Of a stretch of 64,000 nucleotides of DNA, positions 1 to 12,572 are shown in pieces. Source of the DNA: Apostichopus californicus (Eukaryota; Echinodermata; Holothuroidea; Aspidochirotida; Stichopodidae); the NCBI GenBank assembly GCA_020650975.1, contig JAIPMN010007041.1, positions 1-64,000 on the forward strand, given 5' to 3'. How positions within the stretch are numbered: position 1 is the stretch's first letter; every line of letters begins with the position of its first letter. The notes beneath the pieces were generated by a model, which worked only from the letters and a program-made list of their open reading frames with translations, was not told the origin of the DNA and did no database searches. A program made the translations under genes and the position numbers.

Positions 1-480
1 TCCACTGATGTGTGGCATAGTGCTTTAGCCCTAGCTATGCTTTCCACTGATGTGTGGCATAGTGCTTTAGCCCTAGCTATGCTTTCCACTGATGTGTGGC
101 ATAGTGCTTCAGCCCTAGCTATGCTTTCCACTGATGTGTGGCAGAGTGGATTTGAAGTAAGTGTGACTCTCATATACAACGTTAGTTTGCCCTAGGTACC
201 CCTCTCACTGATGTGTGGCAGAGTGGGTCTGGTTATCTTGTCCTAGTAATGGCTCCCACTAACATGTGGCAGAGTGGGTCTAGGGTTAGTGTGAGTCTCA
301 TACATAGTTTGCCCTAGGTACCCTTCTCACTGATGTGTGGCAGAGTGGGTCTGGTTATCTTGTCCTAGTAATGGCTCCCACTAACATGTGGCAGAGTGGG
401 TCTAGGGTTAGTGTGAGTCTCATACAAAGTTTGCCCTTGGGTATGCCTCACACTGATGTGTGTTAGTACGGGCCTGGTCG
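1..480. repeat. Minisatellite with 42-bp and 122-bp periods
   Basis: From the window start to about 165, a 42-bp unit built on CACTGATGTGTGGCATAGTG is repeated. From about 206 a higher-order unit of 122 bp (two diverged subunits, ACTGATGTGTGGCAGAGTGG and ACTAACATGTGGCAGAGTGG) is repeated twice and decays by about 520. The array lies in the Artemis intron after the 566-623 exon and runs off the left edge. The open frame through the 42-bp part is a by-product of its length being a multiple of three. Confidence 0.9.
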
Positions 481-565
481 GCTCGTCCATGATACACTTC
501 CCAATGATGTGTGGTAGTGTGGTAAGTTTTGACGTTCATATTCAGAGCTGTCTTCCTGATCTTAC

Positions 566-3500
566 CTCACTGTAGGAGGAATGAAATGAGAAGCAAAGCC
601 TGTAGTAGTGACTGGATATCTTCCTGTGAGGGAAAGAACAAAAGCAGACAACATTGGTTCAATGATATATCACTCTCATCTACTACATGAATGTACTCTT
701 CACCATGTTACTCTCTTCATTTTCAGCTGTGTGACTTAAAATAAAATCTATTCAGCTATAAACGAAGAAATAGAAAACTTGATGGTCAAGTTCATTTTCA
801 ATTTCCACACCAAAGAATTTGCAGAAGACTGTTTTGAAAATGATTAAAGTTGGTACTTGTAAGCAGATGCATCATGAATAATCCATCATATCTGGTAATA
901 TATATCAGTGTTTCTAATAACATACATAACTACCTTATGCTTCATTCTTTGAATATTTTAACAAACTTCGGCCATGGGTGTAACATTGTTACTGTATAAT
1001 CAGGAAATCATCGCTGGCTCTTATTTCACATGGCACTTTTGCCATCTATAAACTTTGTCGATTGCGAATTATTGCAGAATAGCAAAAAAATACTTAAATC
1101 TTTTCCACTTGCATAACGTGTTGGTGCTTTTGTCATGCGATGCCAGAAGAACTACTCATACTCAACATATTTGCCTTGATTGCTCACCTTTAAAGGCATT
1201 GAAGACTCGCCCCAAACCGCCCTGTAAAAAAGTTAACTTTCCGTTGCTCGCAAGTGAAGTTTTTCTCTTGTCGCTACAAAATGCAGACAGTAATGAAACG
1301 TGATACCTTGTTATCTTTAGCTGGACCTGAGATGTCCATCGCTGTATGGTTTGTACACTGTGCTGTGGGTATTGACCGCAGCTGTATGTACTGACTGTAC
1401 ACTAGTGTCTCATTACCGACGGTAGCAACCTGTATGTGTATTTTCTGGGATCGATGGTGGTGTCTAACACTTCTATTACACCTCATTTGAAACTAGGTCA
1501 GATTACCGGCATTAGACGATTCTTTTTGCGCGAGTCTTCACACCCTTTAAGAATATTTACTTCTTATAGATACCACCATCCGGTAAAACACAGCTGTCTT
1601 GGGATATACGACACAAACCTCAACTGATGGCACTGTGTCAAGGGTAGGATATAGAAGGGGCTGCAGCATTCTGCAGCCAGGCTGCATAATGAGATGATCT
1701 CTCTATGATGTGCAGTTTCACACAATAGGACATGCTAGTCTGCCGAGATGATCTCTAATGTTTGTTATGGATTCAGCCTTTCTATTTGACACATTACTTT
1801 AATCTTGTAAGACACCATGTGAAAGTTTGGACACTAACAAACCCCAGCAATGCTACAGACTGGCTTCGCACATCATAACATATTTTTTTTCGCACCTGTT
1901 TCACACAATAGGAACTGCTGGTCTACAGAGATAATCATTATTGTTTGATATTGAATCAGCTTCGCTGATGGGAATTTTCAGCTGCTTTTCTTTTCTTTTC
2001 TTTTTGTGAAATGTTTTCAAAGAAGAAAGTGTTCCCTAATTTAAAAATACACATTAGACTAAATATTCAAGATCCAAGAGGCAGCAGGATCATGCAATCA
2101 ACGAAGATCAAAAGAAAGATTTTGCAATTTCTGATGTAAACTTACTTCAAAACATCGTCAGGCTGGGCATTACTGTTAAACCACATTGTACTTGGTGTTA
2201 TTGTTATAACATCTACAGCATCTTTCAAGGTACAAGCCTGTAATAACAACATGTTAAGAAGATAAAAAGATTGCTCTCTCTTCTCAGTAACACATCATCT
2301 TTTTATCAAAAGTTTGTTAATAAGATAACAAAAGTTATACTCTTCCATTTATCTTATAACAGATGGGGGGGGGGGTGGGGGCAGAGGGCATGGGAATTTT
2401 TGTGACCCATACCTTGTCTGATGCTGTGGTCATACAACTCCTCTCAACTGGTGACCACTTCTTAATTGAATTCAATGCCGACTTTCCTTTTACATGAACA
2501 CCACTGCACAGTGTCTTATATATGTATACAAGGCAAATTTTTCTTTGCCACCCTGGTTATCTGAGATGACCAAATTTCTGTTTGGACGATCAAAACCAGC
2601 TTTGAAAAACATCTGGTTGACGGTTAATTGTTTCACATCAAATTCAGATCGCATTGTAACTAAATACCCAGAGAAAATTATAAGTTGGTATAAACACCAT
2701 CTATCATTTTGTAGATTCTGGAATAAAGCAATAATAGTGGTAGGACTAGGATCCACACAAAGGGAATTTTTTTTTCTGAACTTAAGCTGGTGTTCTATTC
2801 ATCAAACCTATACATCTCTCCTGTACACTGTACATATAGTGGTAAAATGTTAATGTTTTGATACATTTCTTAGGTCAACGAAAATTTGCCTTTTGGACTT
2901 CCAAAAAGTAAGACCTGATTGTCTTGAGAGCAATTGCCCTGTTATCTCCACCAGCCGTGCATGGCAATATCACTGAAGAGGATGCACCTAATAAATAGAC
3001 ATACTTACATATTTTCTACAAGCATGAATCCGTGTTGCACTGCCCTCTGTCGTCATGTGTTCCGCTAAGCTGGGAACTCTATCGTACTGCTTCATTATTT
3101 CACCAGAAACATGCACCTTCAGAGAGGGATCGCAAAATACAAAATTTTAACGAAACTTTATCATGTTTAGTTGGTACCTCAAGTTGTTCATAATGCAATT
3201 TTTAATTATAAACCCTCTAAAGGATATACTAACTTTAAGCTTTTCTTCCCCTTAGCACCATCTATCAGAAAGGAAGGAGCGGGGATGGGGGGGGGGATGG
3301 TCGGAATCTAGGGCTTCGGTTTACATCGCAATTCTAGAAGGCTAAATTCATCCCAAAATTGTCCCATTGTGATGCTGCTGAAAAGGAATGACTGATTACG
3401 ATTAACTTATATTGCTGTAAAAATTTAAGGATCTTTCTTCCAAAAAATTTAGATAACACTTTTGCTTGATGAATGGATCACTTTTATAGTAGGGAGCAAA

Positions 3501-6500
3501 GACAGGAACAAACAAATAAATATTAATAAATGAATGCAAAGAGGCTCAAAAACCCTCACCTTCATTCCAAATGCCCTGGATATTTCAATAAAGAGATATT
3601 CATAACCATATTTTGCTCTGCATTTGATATGAACCATATGACGGGGACCTCGTTGCAACTGCCTGTAAGACAATAACAAGAATGTTTTCTTCTCGAAAAT
3701 ACATCATAGATAGAGCAAAACAAAAGCATGCAGCCACATAGTTATAATACTATTTGCAAAGGATGTTGTGAATTATTTTAATACTTGGTTAGTGTCTTTG
3801 AAAATTTTGTTACATACAATTACAACAATATTGTAAATGGCTTTAATCTAGAGAAAATTCCCACAGCATAGAGGCACTGAAGAGATTGAGCACTATAGCC
3901 TGCCACAGAAGACTGAACTGTATTTTCAAGAATAAATTACTGTTGGGAATTTGATGCGTAAACACATTGATATTTGATATAAAGTAGCATCACCAAGGTA
4001 TACAGTGCAAAATACTAAGAAAAATTACTTTCATGTCAAAGAATTAATTAAAATAGATCTTTTTTTTTCAGAAATTTTTAAAAGCTCTATATGGCCATCA
4101 CTTTTAAGTAATTCAAATGTTGCTGATAAAATGTAAAAATCTCACTCTTCTATAACACGCAACATAGCTTCACAACTTTGCTCCTGAAAAGATTTGGAAG
4201 GGAAGAAAATGCAAACGTTAAGACGAAAATTTGATCTGAAAGATTTTTTATGTATAATATTTATATTATTTAGATTCCTGTAAAGACCATCCTTAAAGGT
4301 TCTGTACAAAATACAAACAATCATATATTTTGTACAATCATATATAAAGCTCTTAATGAATATTTAGGGAAACATTTATGCTATTTCCTCTAACGATGCA
4401 CAGCTAATAAATAATTCAATATCTGGATAATAAGGCACTGTAAATTGTAATGTAATGTAAATGTAAATAAAATCTTATATAGCGCACTACGCGCGATGCA
4501 TCTGTGCGCTTTACAAACAATCTAGAAAATACAATGACATAAAACAGTAAATAGAAAAAACAGTAAATACATATACCATCTACAGATAAATACAGGAATA
4601 TGAGATCGAAAAACTATTAAAGCACTGGTGAAGCGTAAAGCGATAAAACAGATTGACTACAAAATCTACAATTTGAATGCTAAAAAGTGAAAATCCCAAT
4701 TGAAGTTAGAACCTAAAAACCAACACGACAGAACAATATAAAACAGATAAATACATGAATATGAGATCGAAAAACTATTAAAAGCACTGGTGAAGTGTAA
4801 AGCGATAAAACAGAATGACTACAAAATCAGTCAAATTGATTTTGTAATTCCATATTGTTAGAAAGAGATTTGTATGTAGAGACGAAAGAGAAAATCATTT
4901 GACATACGACAATCATGGTATGTGAAAATAAATTATCCAGCAGCAGACAATGTTACACAAAGTAAGCTCTTTCAACAACCCATGTTATGATGGCAAACAT
5001 CGTTAGTGCTAATTGCCAATAATGCCACTTATTGAAAACAATAGCATTAATCAGCAGCTCTACAAGAGGTAATTGTCGGCGAAGTATTCGAGAAATGTAA
5101 AATCCACTTTAGCTAGTTTTCATGACATGTGTTTTCAAATATTATTAGCTCGATGTATGTTCCGGGTAGATACATATCACAGTACTGAGTAACTTTCTGA
5201 ATCATTGAAATTTACAAAAACAGTAAAATATTATTCATTTGGACTGATGCTATCTGCTCTGTGTGCATGGCACAACCCCCCCCCCCCAATGTTCCAAGGC
5301 CTGGCTGCAGGCAATGGATATAGCAGAGAAATTCATAATCTGACAAACTCCAATTTTATCATTTTAACTAAGAGAAATACTCACTCGGTTTGGGATAAAC
5401 ATTATCTTTGGATCAAAGAATGTTGTATCAATATAGAGACTCTTGAGGGCTTTGACTCTGTCAAGATATTAGAAATATGTCAGCAGTTTGTGTCACATAT
5501 AGAAAATGGTGGAGAACAAGATCCACATGTAGGAGCAAGGATTTGCAATATTCATATGGCTTTAGTTATATGAAATGAAACAACGCTTAACTTTTAGAGA
5601 ACTCATAAAAATAATTGAATGAAAATAATTCATCCTAAATGATTAATAAATACCAGGATTTATAGATGGTTTATATCATATACTGTTAGGGTAGGATATG
5701 TGGAGAATATAGCATCACCAAAGTAGCCTAAGTGGAAACCATGGCAACGAGAAGGAAACGAGAAATGAATTTGTAGACAGACAGTGTGCCATTCCCTATA
5801 AGGTTTCAGATGTAAGATAATGGTAAAAACATGACACAAACAACTGGGAGATACACAACTTCACTATGAATGTAAATTTAAAACTTGAAGATGGTAAAAT
5901 CGATTGTAAACAATAGAGCAGTGTCACAATCTACTGTACCCATAATTAATAGGGACTTGTTTTCACATATACGTTTCATCAAAGCATCACTGAAGTGAAT
6001 GAACAATTTAACAATCTGGATAAGATTTAATTCAGGAGTATAAAAATGGTAAAACTGAGATACTCAACAAAGGGGAAGGTTCACTCTGAAGTATGAACAA
6101 ATTTGGAAGACTAAAGAAATATTTGAATATAATGGATTAGAACCAGGGACTTCTTCAGGATTAAAAGTCCTGTGCTCTACTGGCTGCATAAGTGGCATGC
6201 ACAAAGTGGAGCCATGTTTCCTCCCCTCCCCCTCCCCCCCCCCCACCTTCCATCATCAGTCTGGGGAAGTGCCAACCGTGCTTATGCCAACCGTGCTTTT
6301 TCAGTTTCTGGTCCCAAATTGTGGAATTCCCTCCAAAACCATTTAAAATGTATACCTAATAAATCACTTTTCAAATCTAAACTAAAAACCTACCTCTATG
6401 CTAAACATTTTTCAATTTAATTTGTAATTATATTTCATTGTTGCATTATTATTTTTGCTTTTCTTTCTATTCATATTTATATGTATGGCGCTTTTGACAA

Positions 6501-9500
6501 CTATTTTGTTTATAATTAGCGCATTATAAATCTTAGTTATTATTATTATTATTAAGTGGTCCAGTTTTTAGTCCACATATGCCTCACAATGCACTGTTGC
6601 ACAATGTACACAATGTACAATGTTGCACAATGTACTGTTGGAAGTCTAAAGTTTCATTGGTTTTTTGAGAAGACCCTCAATATGGGAGTAGGCTATAACA
6701 ACCCCAGGGTAACATCCCTCATTTTTAGCATTGTCCATCATCCTCTGGCATTCCATACTGGTTCAGCCCCTAGTTAAATCAATTTTACACATAGGAGTGA
6801 GGGTTTCGTGACCTGTAGATGAAAATATTGTCGGATTTGTCACTTAAATATATTGTAACACTTTCCTCTGTGAGTAGCACCAGCCAGCAGATTCAGGGTT
6901 CTTGGCCTAAGGTGTAGTATTGTAATTGGCCAGAGAATGAAGATGAACACAAAATAATTCCAGAGAGGTGATGGTATTTTTAAAACCGATTTATTGAAAA
7001 GAAAACTTCTTACAGTAAGGTTAAGTGTCTGGTACTGGATATGTGGTACAAACTTGAGGCTATGTGGCCCTGAAGCCTACCATCAAGAGCATTTTGTCCA
7101 ACAGCAACCAGAGTATAGACTGTTCTGTCCCTCCCAGGTAATGCATTTTATAAAAATCCCTTAAAAATACGTGGAAATACCACATGTATACAAATGATGA
7201 ACTTTACCCTACAACTTACCTTAAGACATAATACACAAATACTACAGTGCATTCCTACCATCCCCAAGCAATTGTTCTCCTTTACAGGGATAAATGTGAT
7301 CACATCAGTATCCCTAGGAAATATCACATGTGTTACATCACAATCCCAGGAAAAGCCTGATACCACATGCCGACCCATAGAAGCAGCCCCAAAAAGCCAT
7401 AATCTGCCAACAATTACAACTGGTTTACTTAATGCCAGAAGAGATAACCCCTATATAATTCCAAGGGGATTTAAACTACCATAATGGTTCCACACAGAAC
7501 TCCCATTGCTCCACAACTTTACAGTAACAGTGTTACAATATTATTCCAATTGTAACATTTGGACTGTTATAAATAACATTGACAAAGATTCATTCAGTTT
7601 GCTCTTACCCCTCTCCATCATGTAAGGCATCCATACTTGCTGCATCTCCAATCTTAAACCGGAAATCACCAGTGTAAAGAACTTTACCAGCATCGCCTTC
7701 CAACAGAAACCTATATGAGATAATGTTATATAAGTAAATGTATTTCAACACATTGTTATTGAAAAAAAAATGAAAAACGAAGACAATATGAACAAAAGAC
7801 TTCTCAAATTCTATCCGAGTTAAGTGGATTGCAGAAGCCATTAAATGAGGTTGAAAATCATTCATGAAAGCATATATACTCAAGACCAAAGTTTTTTAGT
7901 TTTCCAAGTAACTGTAGTGATGAAAGACAATAAACCAACTGAATCATATAGTTAAATGTATCTCTCTTCTAAATGACAAGTGTTGTTGAGATGATGTCAA
8001 CACTGCACCTGATACTTGTATCAGTTCACCATTAGTGATATCTTTTGTTTATGACATTTATTACAAATGAACTGTTTCTTTCTGATTTAGTGTGACATTA
8101 ATCATACAGAATACTGGTCAATATATTAACAAAAGGCTTTCTTGGAATTTTTTGATCCTATTCTACACCTTGGCACTACTATTCACTTTGGCATATTGTT
8201 CCACTTCCAATTACAGACAGTCTGTGAGGAATTTATGACAAATTTGAATTTTGTATGGCGCTCACCAATAGAATAGCAAATTTTTACTTAATTCCAACAA
8301 GACTGCCTGTCTCAGTCCAGAAACTTTCAAACTACGCTTCGCTCAAACTAAGTTCTTCACAGTCATGTTTATTTTCTATTTTGCTAGAAATTCATTTGGC
8401 ACTGTTTCAACTAAAGCACATGCTGTAATTTATAAAAAATATCATCAACTTATTTAAACATTTTTCCATCTCAAATGTTCACTTACATGACAGAACCGGG
8501 ACAGTGACCAGCAGGTAATAGTGTCACCTGCAATTTCTCTTTCTGTCAAAAGGAAAACAGAAAGATTTTTTTATGAAAAGCGAAATATGTCAACAAAATA
8601 TTACCGATAGATACACTAACACTGTGTGAACAAAAATATGCTGCAGGAAGATTCTTATATGTGGCTCACTGTGTCACACCTCTGCAAGCTAATATGAAAA
8701 TAGAGAGATTACACTAAAGAGTAATGACAGTGACTTTACTAGTCAATTCATAACAAAGATTGCGGGTGGATTATCAATAACAATTATACATGCAATACAG
8801 TGTATACAATAAAAATAAAACTGTTAGCAAACTGCTTATCCACTAGAGAGCCTGTGTAAGAGAACATATACAATAAATAGCTGAAAGAGAAAACTTTTGT
8901 AAGCACTTTGCTTTTCCTCTTTGCAGAACCTGTCCCAGCTTTAGAATACTACATCGCTGTGGATATGCAATGATTGTTCATAACAGTTGGACTTTTATTT
9001 CACAAACAATTGTCTTGAAACTACTTTTCAAGCTGGATGATGTTAGTTGTAGCAGTCCTTGTGGCAAACAGGTACATGTAACTTTACACAAGATGTTTCT
9101 GCTTTTAAGAAGTAACATGAAGCCTTTCAAGGTGAGTCTATTGTGCACATATATTTTTGATAGACTAATACCTCTCCAGTGACGTCATTGGGAATGAATA
9201 CATCGCATCGCTGCTCTACGGGCAAGGCTAACAAAGACTTCTTCAGGTGCCGATGTTTTGAACTCGTCAGCAGGAATTCTCTGGTGACTTCTGAGCAATA
9301 TAACTTGTAAGTTGGGCTGGAAGGATGAAAATTCAAAATATTAAGCAACTTTGCCATCCTGAGGACATCTTAGCAGGGAAACTATGAATTATGGCCTGAT
9401 CTATAATCGTAATGTCAGCATTCCATAAAAACTACTGACATTTTAAAAGGCAATTTCTCTTAATTCTTTTCCAGTTTGTCCCAAAAATGTTCTTTCAGCA

Positions 9501-11084
9501 GATATCAAATTCAACATACAAGTTTGTCTTTCCCTATCAGTTTAATAGTTACAAGCCATTTTGTTAGAAGGTCAAATCGGGGTCCTCAAATGTAATTTTC
9601 TTTGACTAAAATCACTTTATTTTCTGTAGTTCTGAGGAAAACTTGACAAACTTGGTTGAGACTTCATGCAAGACTGGTTACAACACTGTAAAATGAAGTT
9701 ATTTATGGGTACCACACACAATAATATATATCCTAGGAACTAAAAATGTAGGAATGTCTTTATGCCACATGATTAAGAATGAGCAATTTCTTTGCTGCAA
9801 AAGAGGTTAATGAATCTCACATGAATCTGGTAAATGACTGGCTATACATTTACTCACAGCTTAATAAATTTAGTGGTTATTACAAATATGATTATCAGTG
9901 TATATACTTCAGTCAGATCAAATATATGAAAAGGCTGAACAATTGCAAAAATTCAAAAGTATACTCACTGGTTTTCTAAGTGATTTGCAAAAGTGCTGGA
10001 GTGAAGCCCAACTGTATGATCTGTAACAAAGATAAAACATGTCATGACAATTCTATATTATTTGGGAAATCGTAAGACAATGCCACAATTTAGATTTTTC
10101 TTAGAAGTGCTTTTTTAAAATTTGATGGGCTGTTTGTAATTTTTTCAACAATAACAGAGATCAACAATTTTCCATGACAAAGGTATGGCAAGCAGTCATT
10201 TTATTGTTTCGAAAGGGCAAAATTGTTTGTCTGATAAATAGCCCCCAAACATTAAAGTACTTAATGTTAATGTACAAGATTCAAAAGTTCCAAGCATCAA
10301 ACAACAATAAAATGAATTGAATTTACAATAAGACCAAACAAAAAAAACATGCACTTTCATCCAAAATATTATGATTGAGAACAATTAAAAACTGTTTAAA
10401 TTTGCACGATCATACAAAACATGATTAGTTGAGATTTCGTAGCATGTAAACATATCTTAAAAAATACAGCAATGCATGATAAAAAAAAGAGTCAATTATC
10501 AGTTCTAGTGAGTTGAAACAAAATTAGTGTAATTGGGTTTCACCAATATGGCATATTGGCTAGAAGACATTTTAAAACAGCAGGCATTTATGCTTCATTT
10601 GATTCCAAATTTCTTGGTACAAATTTCTCTCTGATTTGGTTTGCATTGCTTTTCATTGATACCATATTATGACCTCTTTACAACTTAAATCACTACTGAT
10701 TTTTTTGAAGTTTTTGATTTATCTATGTCTTGGATGGCTTACATTCAGCTTGTTTCAGTTAAAAAAAATTGTCAGCATTTTACAGAGTATATGATATGTC
10801 AGACCAACTTGATAGGGATGCCCCAGTTTGAGTCAATTATGAGATATCTCATGGTCAATAAAGTAGAAATTGTGCGTATGACATCCAATGCATCATTCCC
10901 CTTCATCATTGAGATACTGCACCAGGTTTAAGTCACAAAACCCAAGATGAGAATAACAATCAATCCATTTACCAGTATGAACATGTGATAGGAAATATGC
11001 TCGAGCTTTTAGTATTTGTTTCCCACTGAAATAATCAATGGCCACCTCAGGATATTCTCTAGTTATTCCACTGAAGGTACTCAT
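566..11084 (-). CDS. DCLRE1C: Artemis-like DNA cross-link repair nuclease (partial, 11 exons, 3' end beyond window)
   Basis: The product is a metallo-beta-lactamase/beta-CASP nuclease that in the known family opens hairpins and trims DNA ends in non-homologous end joining with DNA-PKcs. Exons read on the minus strand: 11084-10973, 10020-9969, 9316-9172, 8542-8487, 7710-7609, 5457-5385, 4183-4146, 3662-3560, 3116-3009, 2237-2146 and 623-566. All have AG/GT borders and compatible phases, giving 313 codons. Visible motifs are the metal-binding HVHTDH at residues 34-39, AGHCPGS at 114-120 and TGDFR at 135-139, followed by IDTTFFDP, KCRAKYGYEYLF, TPSTMWF and FSFHSSYSE, all in the order of vertebrate Artemis. 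The segment between IHACR and TPSTMWF is shorter than in human by roughly a dozen residues. The start MSTFSGITREYPEV matches the family N-terminus. The rest of the beta-CASP domain and the regulatory tail lie beyond the left edge. SNM1A and SNM1B (Apollo) are less likely because the motif-flanking sequence is Artemis-like. Confidence 0.95.
1194..1546 (+). mobile_element. TTAA-flanked non-autonomous DNA transposon, copy 1
   Basis: The element is bounded by TTAA on both sides (1190-1193 and 1547-1550). Its ends form imperfect inverted repeats, AGGCATTGAAGACTCG against AGGGTGTGAAGACTCG. A TTAA target duplication is typical of piggyBac and Kolobok families. A second copy in opposite orientation lies at 45048-45406. 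Frames within it that give matching peptides in both copies reflect shared DNA and do not indicate a gene. Confidence 0.75.
4459..4850. repeat. Interspersed repeat tail with about 161-bp tandem duplication
   Basis: The left part has TATATAGCGCACTACGCGCG and GTGCGCTTTAC, resembling the AGCGC-rich tails of the LINEs elsewhere in the window. A block containing GAATATGAGATCGAAAAACT occurs near 4598 and again near 4758, giving a period of about 161 bp. It lies in an Artemis intron. No protein-like frame is seen. Confidence 0.55.
6255..6555 (+). mobile_element. LINE 3' end (C-terminus of a CR1/L2/Jockey-type reverse transcriptase) with ATT tail
   Basis: A frame from about 6280 reads AFSVSGPKLWNSL followed by SLFKSKLKTYLY, the characteristic C-terminal tail of many non-LTR retrotransposon polyproteins, and stops at 6418-6420. 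It is followed by a short 3' region containing TATGGCGC and AGCGCATTATAAA and a terminal (ATT)n. The copy is truncated at its 5' side, leaving only the last 50 or so codons, and lies in an Artemis intron. Confidence 0.7.
6854..7537. mobile_element. Possible solo LTR or short inverted-repeat element
   Basis: The stretch begins TGTAACAC and ends GTGTTACA and is about 684 bp long. ATAT occurs on both sides, which is weak support for a 4-bp target duplication because the flanks are AT-rich. TG...CA ends fit a solitary LTR of Gypsy type; a DNA transposon with short terminal repeats is the alternative. No coding parts are seen. It would be a fossil within an Artemis intron. Confidence 0.3.
8813..8866 (+). 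repeat. Short fragment of the Penelope-like repeat
   Basis: About 50 bp (TAGCAAACTGCTTATCCACT and onwards) match the outer end of the repeats at 18061 and 36836 and then diverge before the hairpin. It lies in an Artemis intron. Confidence 0.6.
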
Positions 11085-12572
11085 GATGGTTGGGAGGTTC
11101 CCTTACGTGTGGTTCCTCAGCATTAATCTGCAGACTTCATCTGAGAAAGAGGAGAAATTTATCTTAATTTCAGCAGCAATACAGCTACATTAGAAAGGAT
11201 CAAAGTTGCTGCATTTTGTCATTAGATTGGAATTGATAGTGGTGGATGGTAGGGTGGGAAGGGGAATGGATGTCAAGACGTTAAGATGTTGTGGTGTGTG
11301 TGGATGCACAGAACAGTAAGTTTTCCTCATGATAATTTTAAGTAAATATAAATTAATAAAGAAACAACATTTTTGTTAATATAATAATATTAATAATCAA
11401 TTTTTGATTCTTTCTTCTGATTAAGAAGTCTGAGATCAATAATTAATTTCATGAGTAGCAGTCCAAAGTAAATTGTTGCTTGTTCATTACTAGGCCTAGC
11501 CTATAACAAGAAAATTAGAAAATGATGTAATTAATTGGAATTATTTCAGACTATAATATTACCTATATGCCGTGGCCTATATTCAGTACTGCGCCCTAAA
11601 CTGTATTACTAGGCTGCTTATGATATGACCAACTTAATAATATAAGCTAAAGCCTTAATTATAACAATAACATGTGTCTCTTTAACATGCCTAGGCTAAA
11701 TTACTACAGACAGTGGCTACTCCAGAATGTAGTAAATAACAGATAATGTAAATACTTAAGTCAGTCCAAGGCTAAAATGAGTCACTAAGTTAGGTTTTTA
11801 AGTAGTATGTTATGTTGTTTGTGGAGCTAAAGTTGGGCCTATTCTAATTGACGTGAACCTTACGAGTAACATAACAATCATATAGCCAAGATCAAAGTTA
11901 GGGCTAGCCTAGGTCTAACGTTAGAAACAGTAGTGCGTGACAATTTAGAATTGAAGCATTCACACAATTTCCCTTCAAACGCTAACTTTCGTCATACTAT
12001 TCTCATAGTGGCATATGGCACACTATATAGCACAAAACATAAACACTAAGTTTTCACTAGTCCATTGCGTATTCCATACCTTGACTTTCTCTTCTGACAT
12101 TATTTCGCGTGGATTTCCTCTGCCTATTTGCAGCAGAAATCTGTGCATGGACTTGTCTCCGCTTGTTTTGGACAGGTCTCTGGGCTGAGGGATGTCTGTC
12201 GTCTGCTAGCGTATCGTGCAATTATTTCTATAGTCAACATAATATAACTCACAGTTGGAAAAGGTTTTGTTTTCCCCTTTTGTTAGTCCTTTCATAGAAA
12301 TTCTGCAACCTATGTCTTCAATTTTCCTGAAAAAAACGGCAACTTCTTTCTTCCCTATTTCAGTATTTGATATTTCGACAAAAGTGAACAACTTTTCAAT
12401 GTCACCTTCTTTCCGCTCTATTGCGGTGGCAAGCAAGCAATAGGACTGTCATGGGCTACATCTAATGAGTAGTTGCACTGTAAGTGTAACTTCTGTCATC
12501 TCTAAGTCGTTAGATTAGCCTAAACTTCTTTCAACGCTTTACTTCTGTTTATCGTTTGAAATAAAGTACAAG
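11085..12572. promoter_or_regulatory. Shared divergent promoter region between Artemis and CPT2
   Basis: The two start codons face away from each other across about 1.49 kb. On the minus strand a possible Artemis 5' untranslated exon ends at 12080 (AAG/GTATGG donor) and rejoins at 11140 (TTTCTCAG acceptor). Joined this way it would hold a short upstream ORF beginning MSEEKVK. The stretch is rich in CCTAGGC, TAGGCCTA and AACGTTAG words (for example near 11494, 11690, 11905) and has CpGs near 12100-12200. I see no convincing TATA box. A 76-codon minus ORF at 12206-12436 is not recognised. The arrangement fits a bidirectional promoter, but transcription starts are not shown by sequence alone. 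Confidence 0.55.
12206..12436 (-). other. Unrecognised 76-codon ORF in the divergent promoter region
   Basis: The frame begins MLATAIERKEGDIEKLFTFV, is charged and looks protein-like, but I do not recognise it and see no relatives in the window. It lies just upstream of the proposed Artemis 5' untranslated exon. It could be an unannotated small exon, an upstream ORF or chance. Confidence 0.15.

Noticed and set aside
10-195. 61-codon repeat-peptide ORF at the left edge
   Set aside because: The 42-bp minisatellite is a multiple of three and so stays open; there is no start context, splice signal or family match.
1436-1627. Short ORF sharing a peptide with one at 44889-45158
   Set aside because: The shared sequence is the TTAA-flanked transposon copied at both places, not a gene family.
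5205-5573. 122-codon plus-strand ORF
   Set aside because: It overlaps Artemis exon 5457-5385 in antisense and has no recognisable features; the minus-strand exon explains the openness there.
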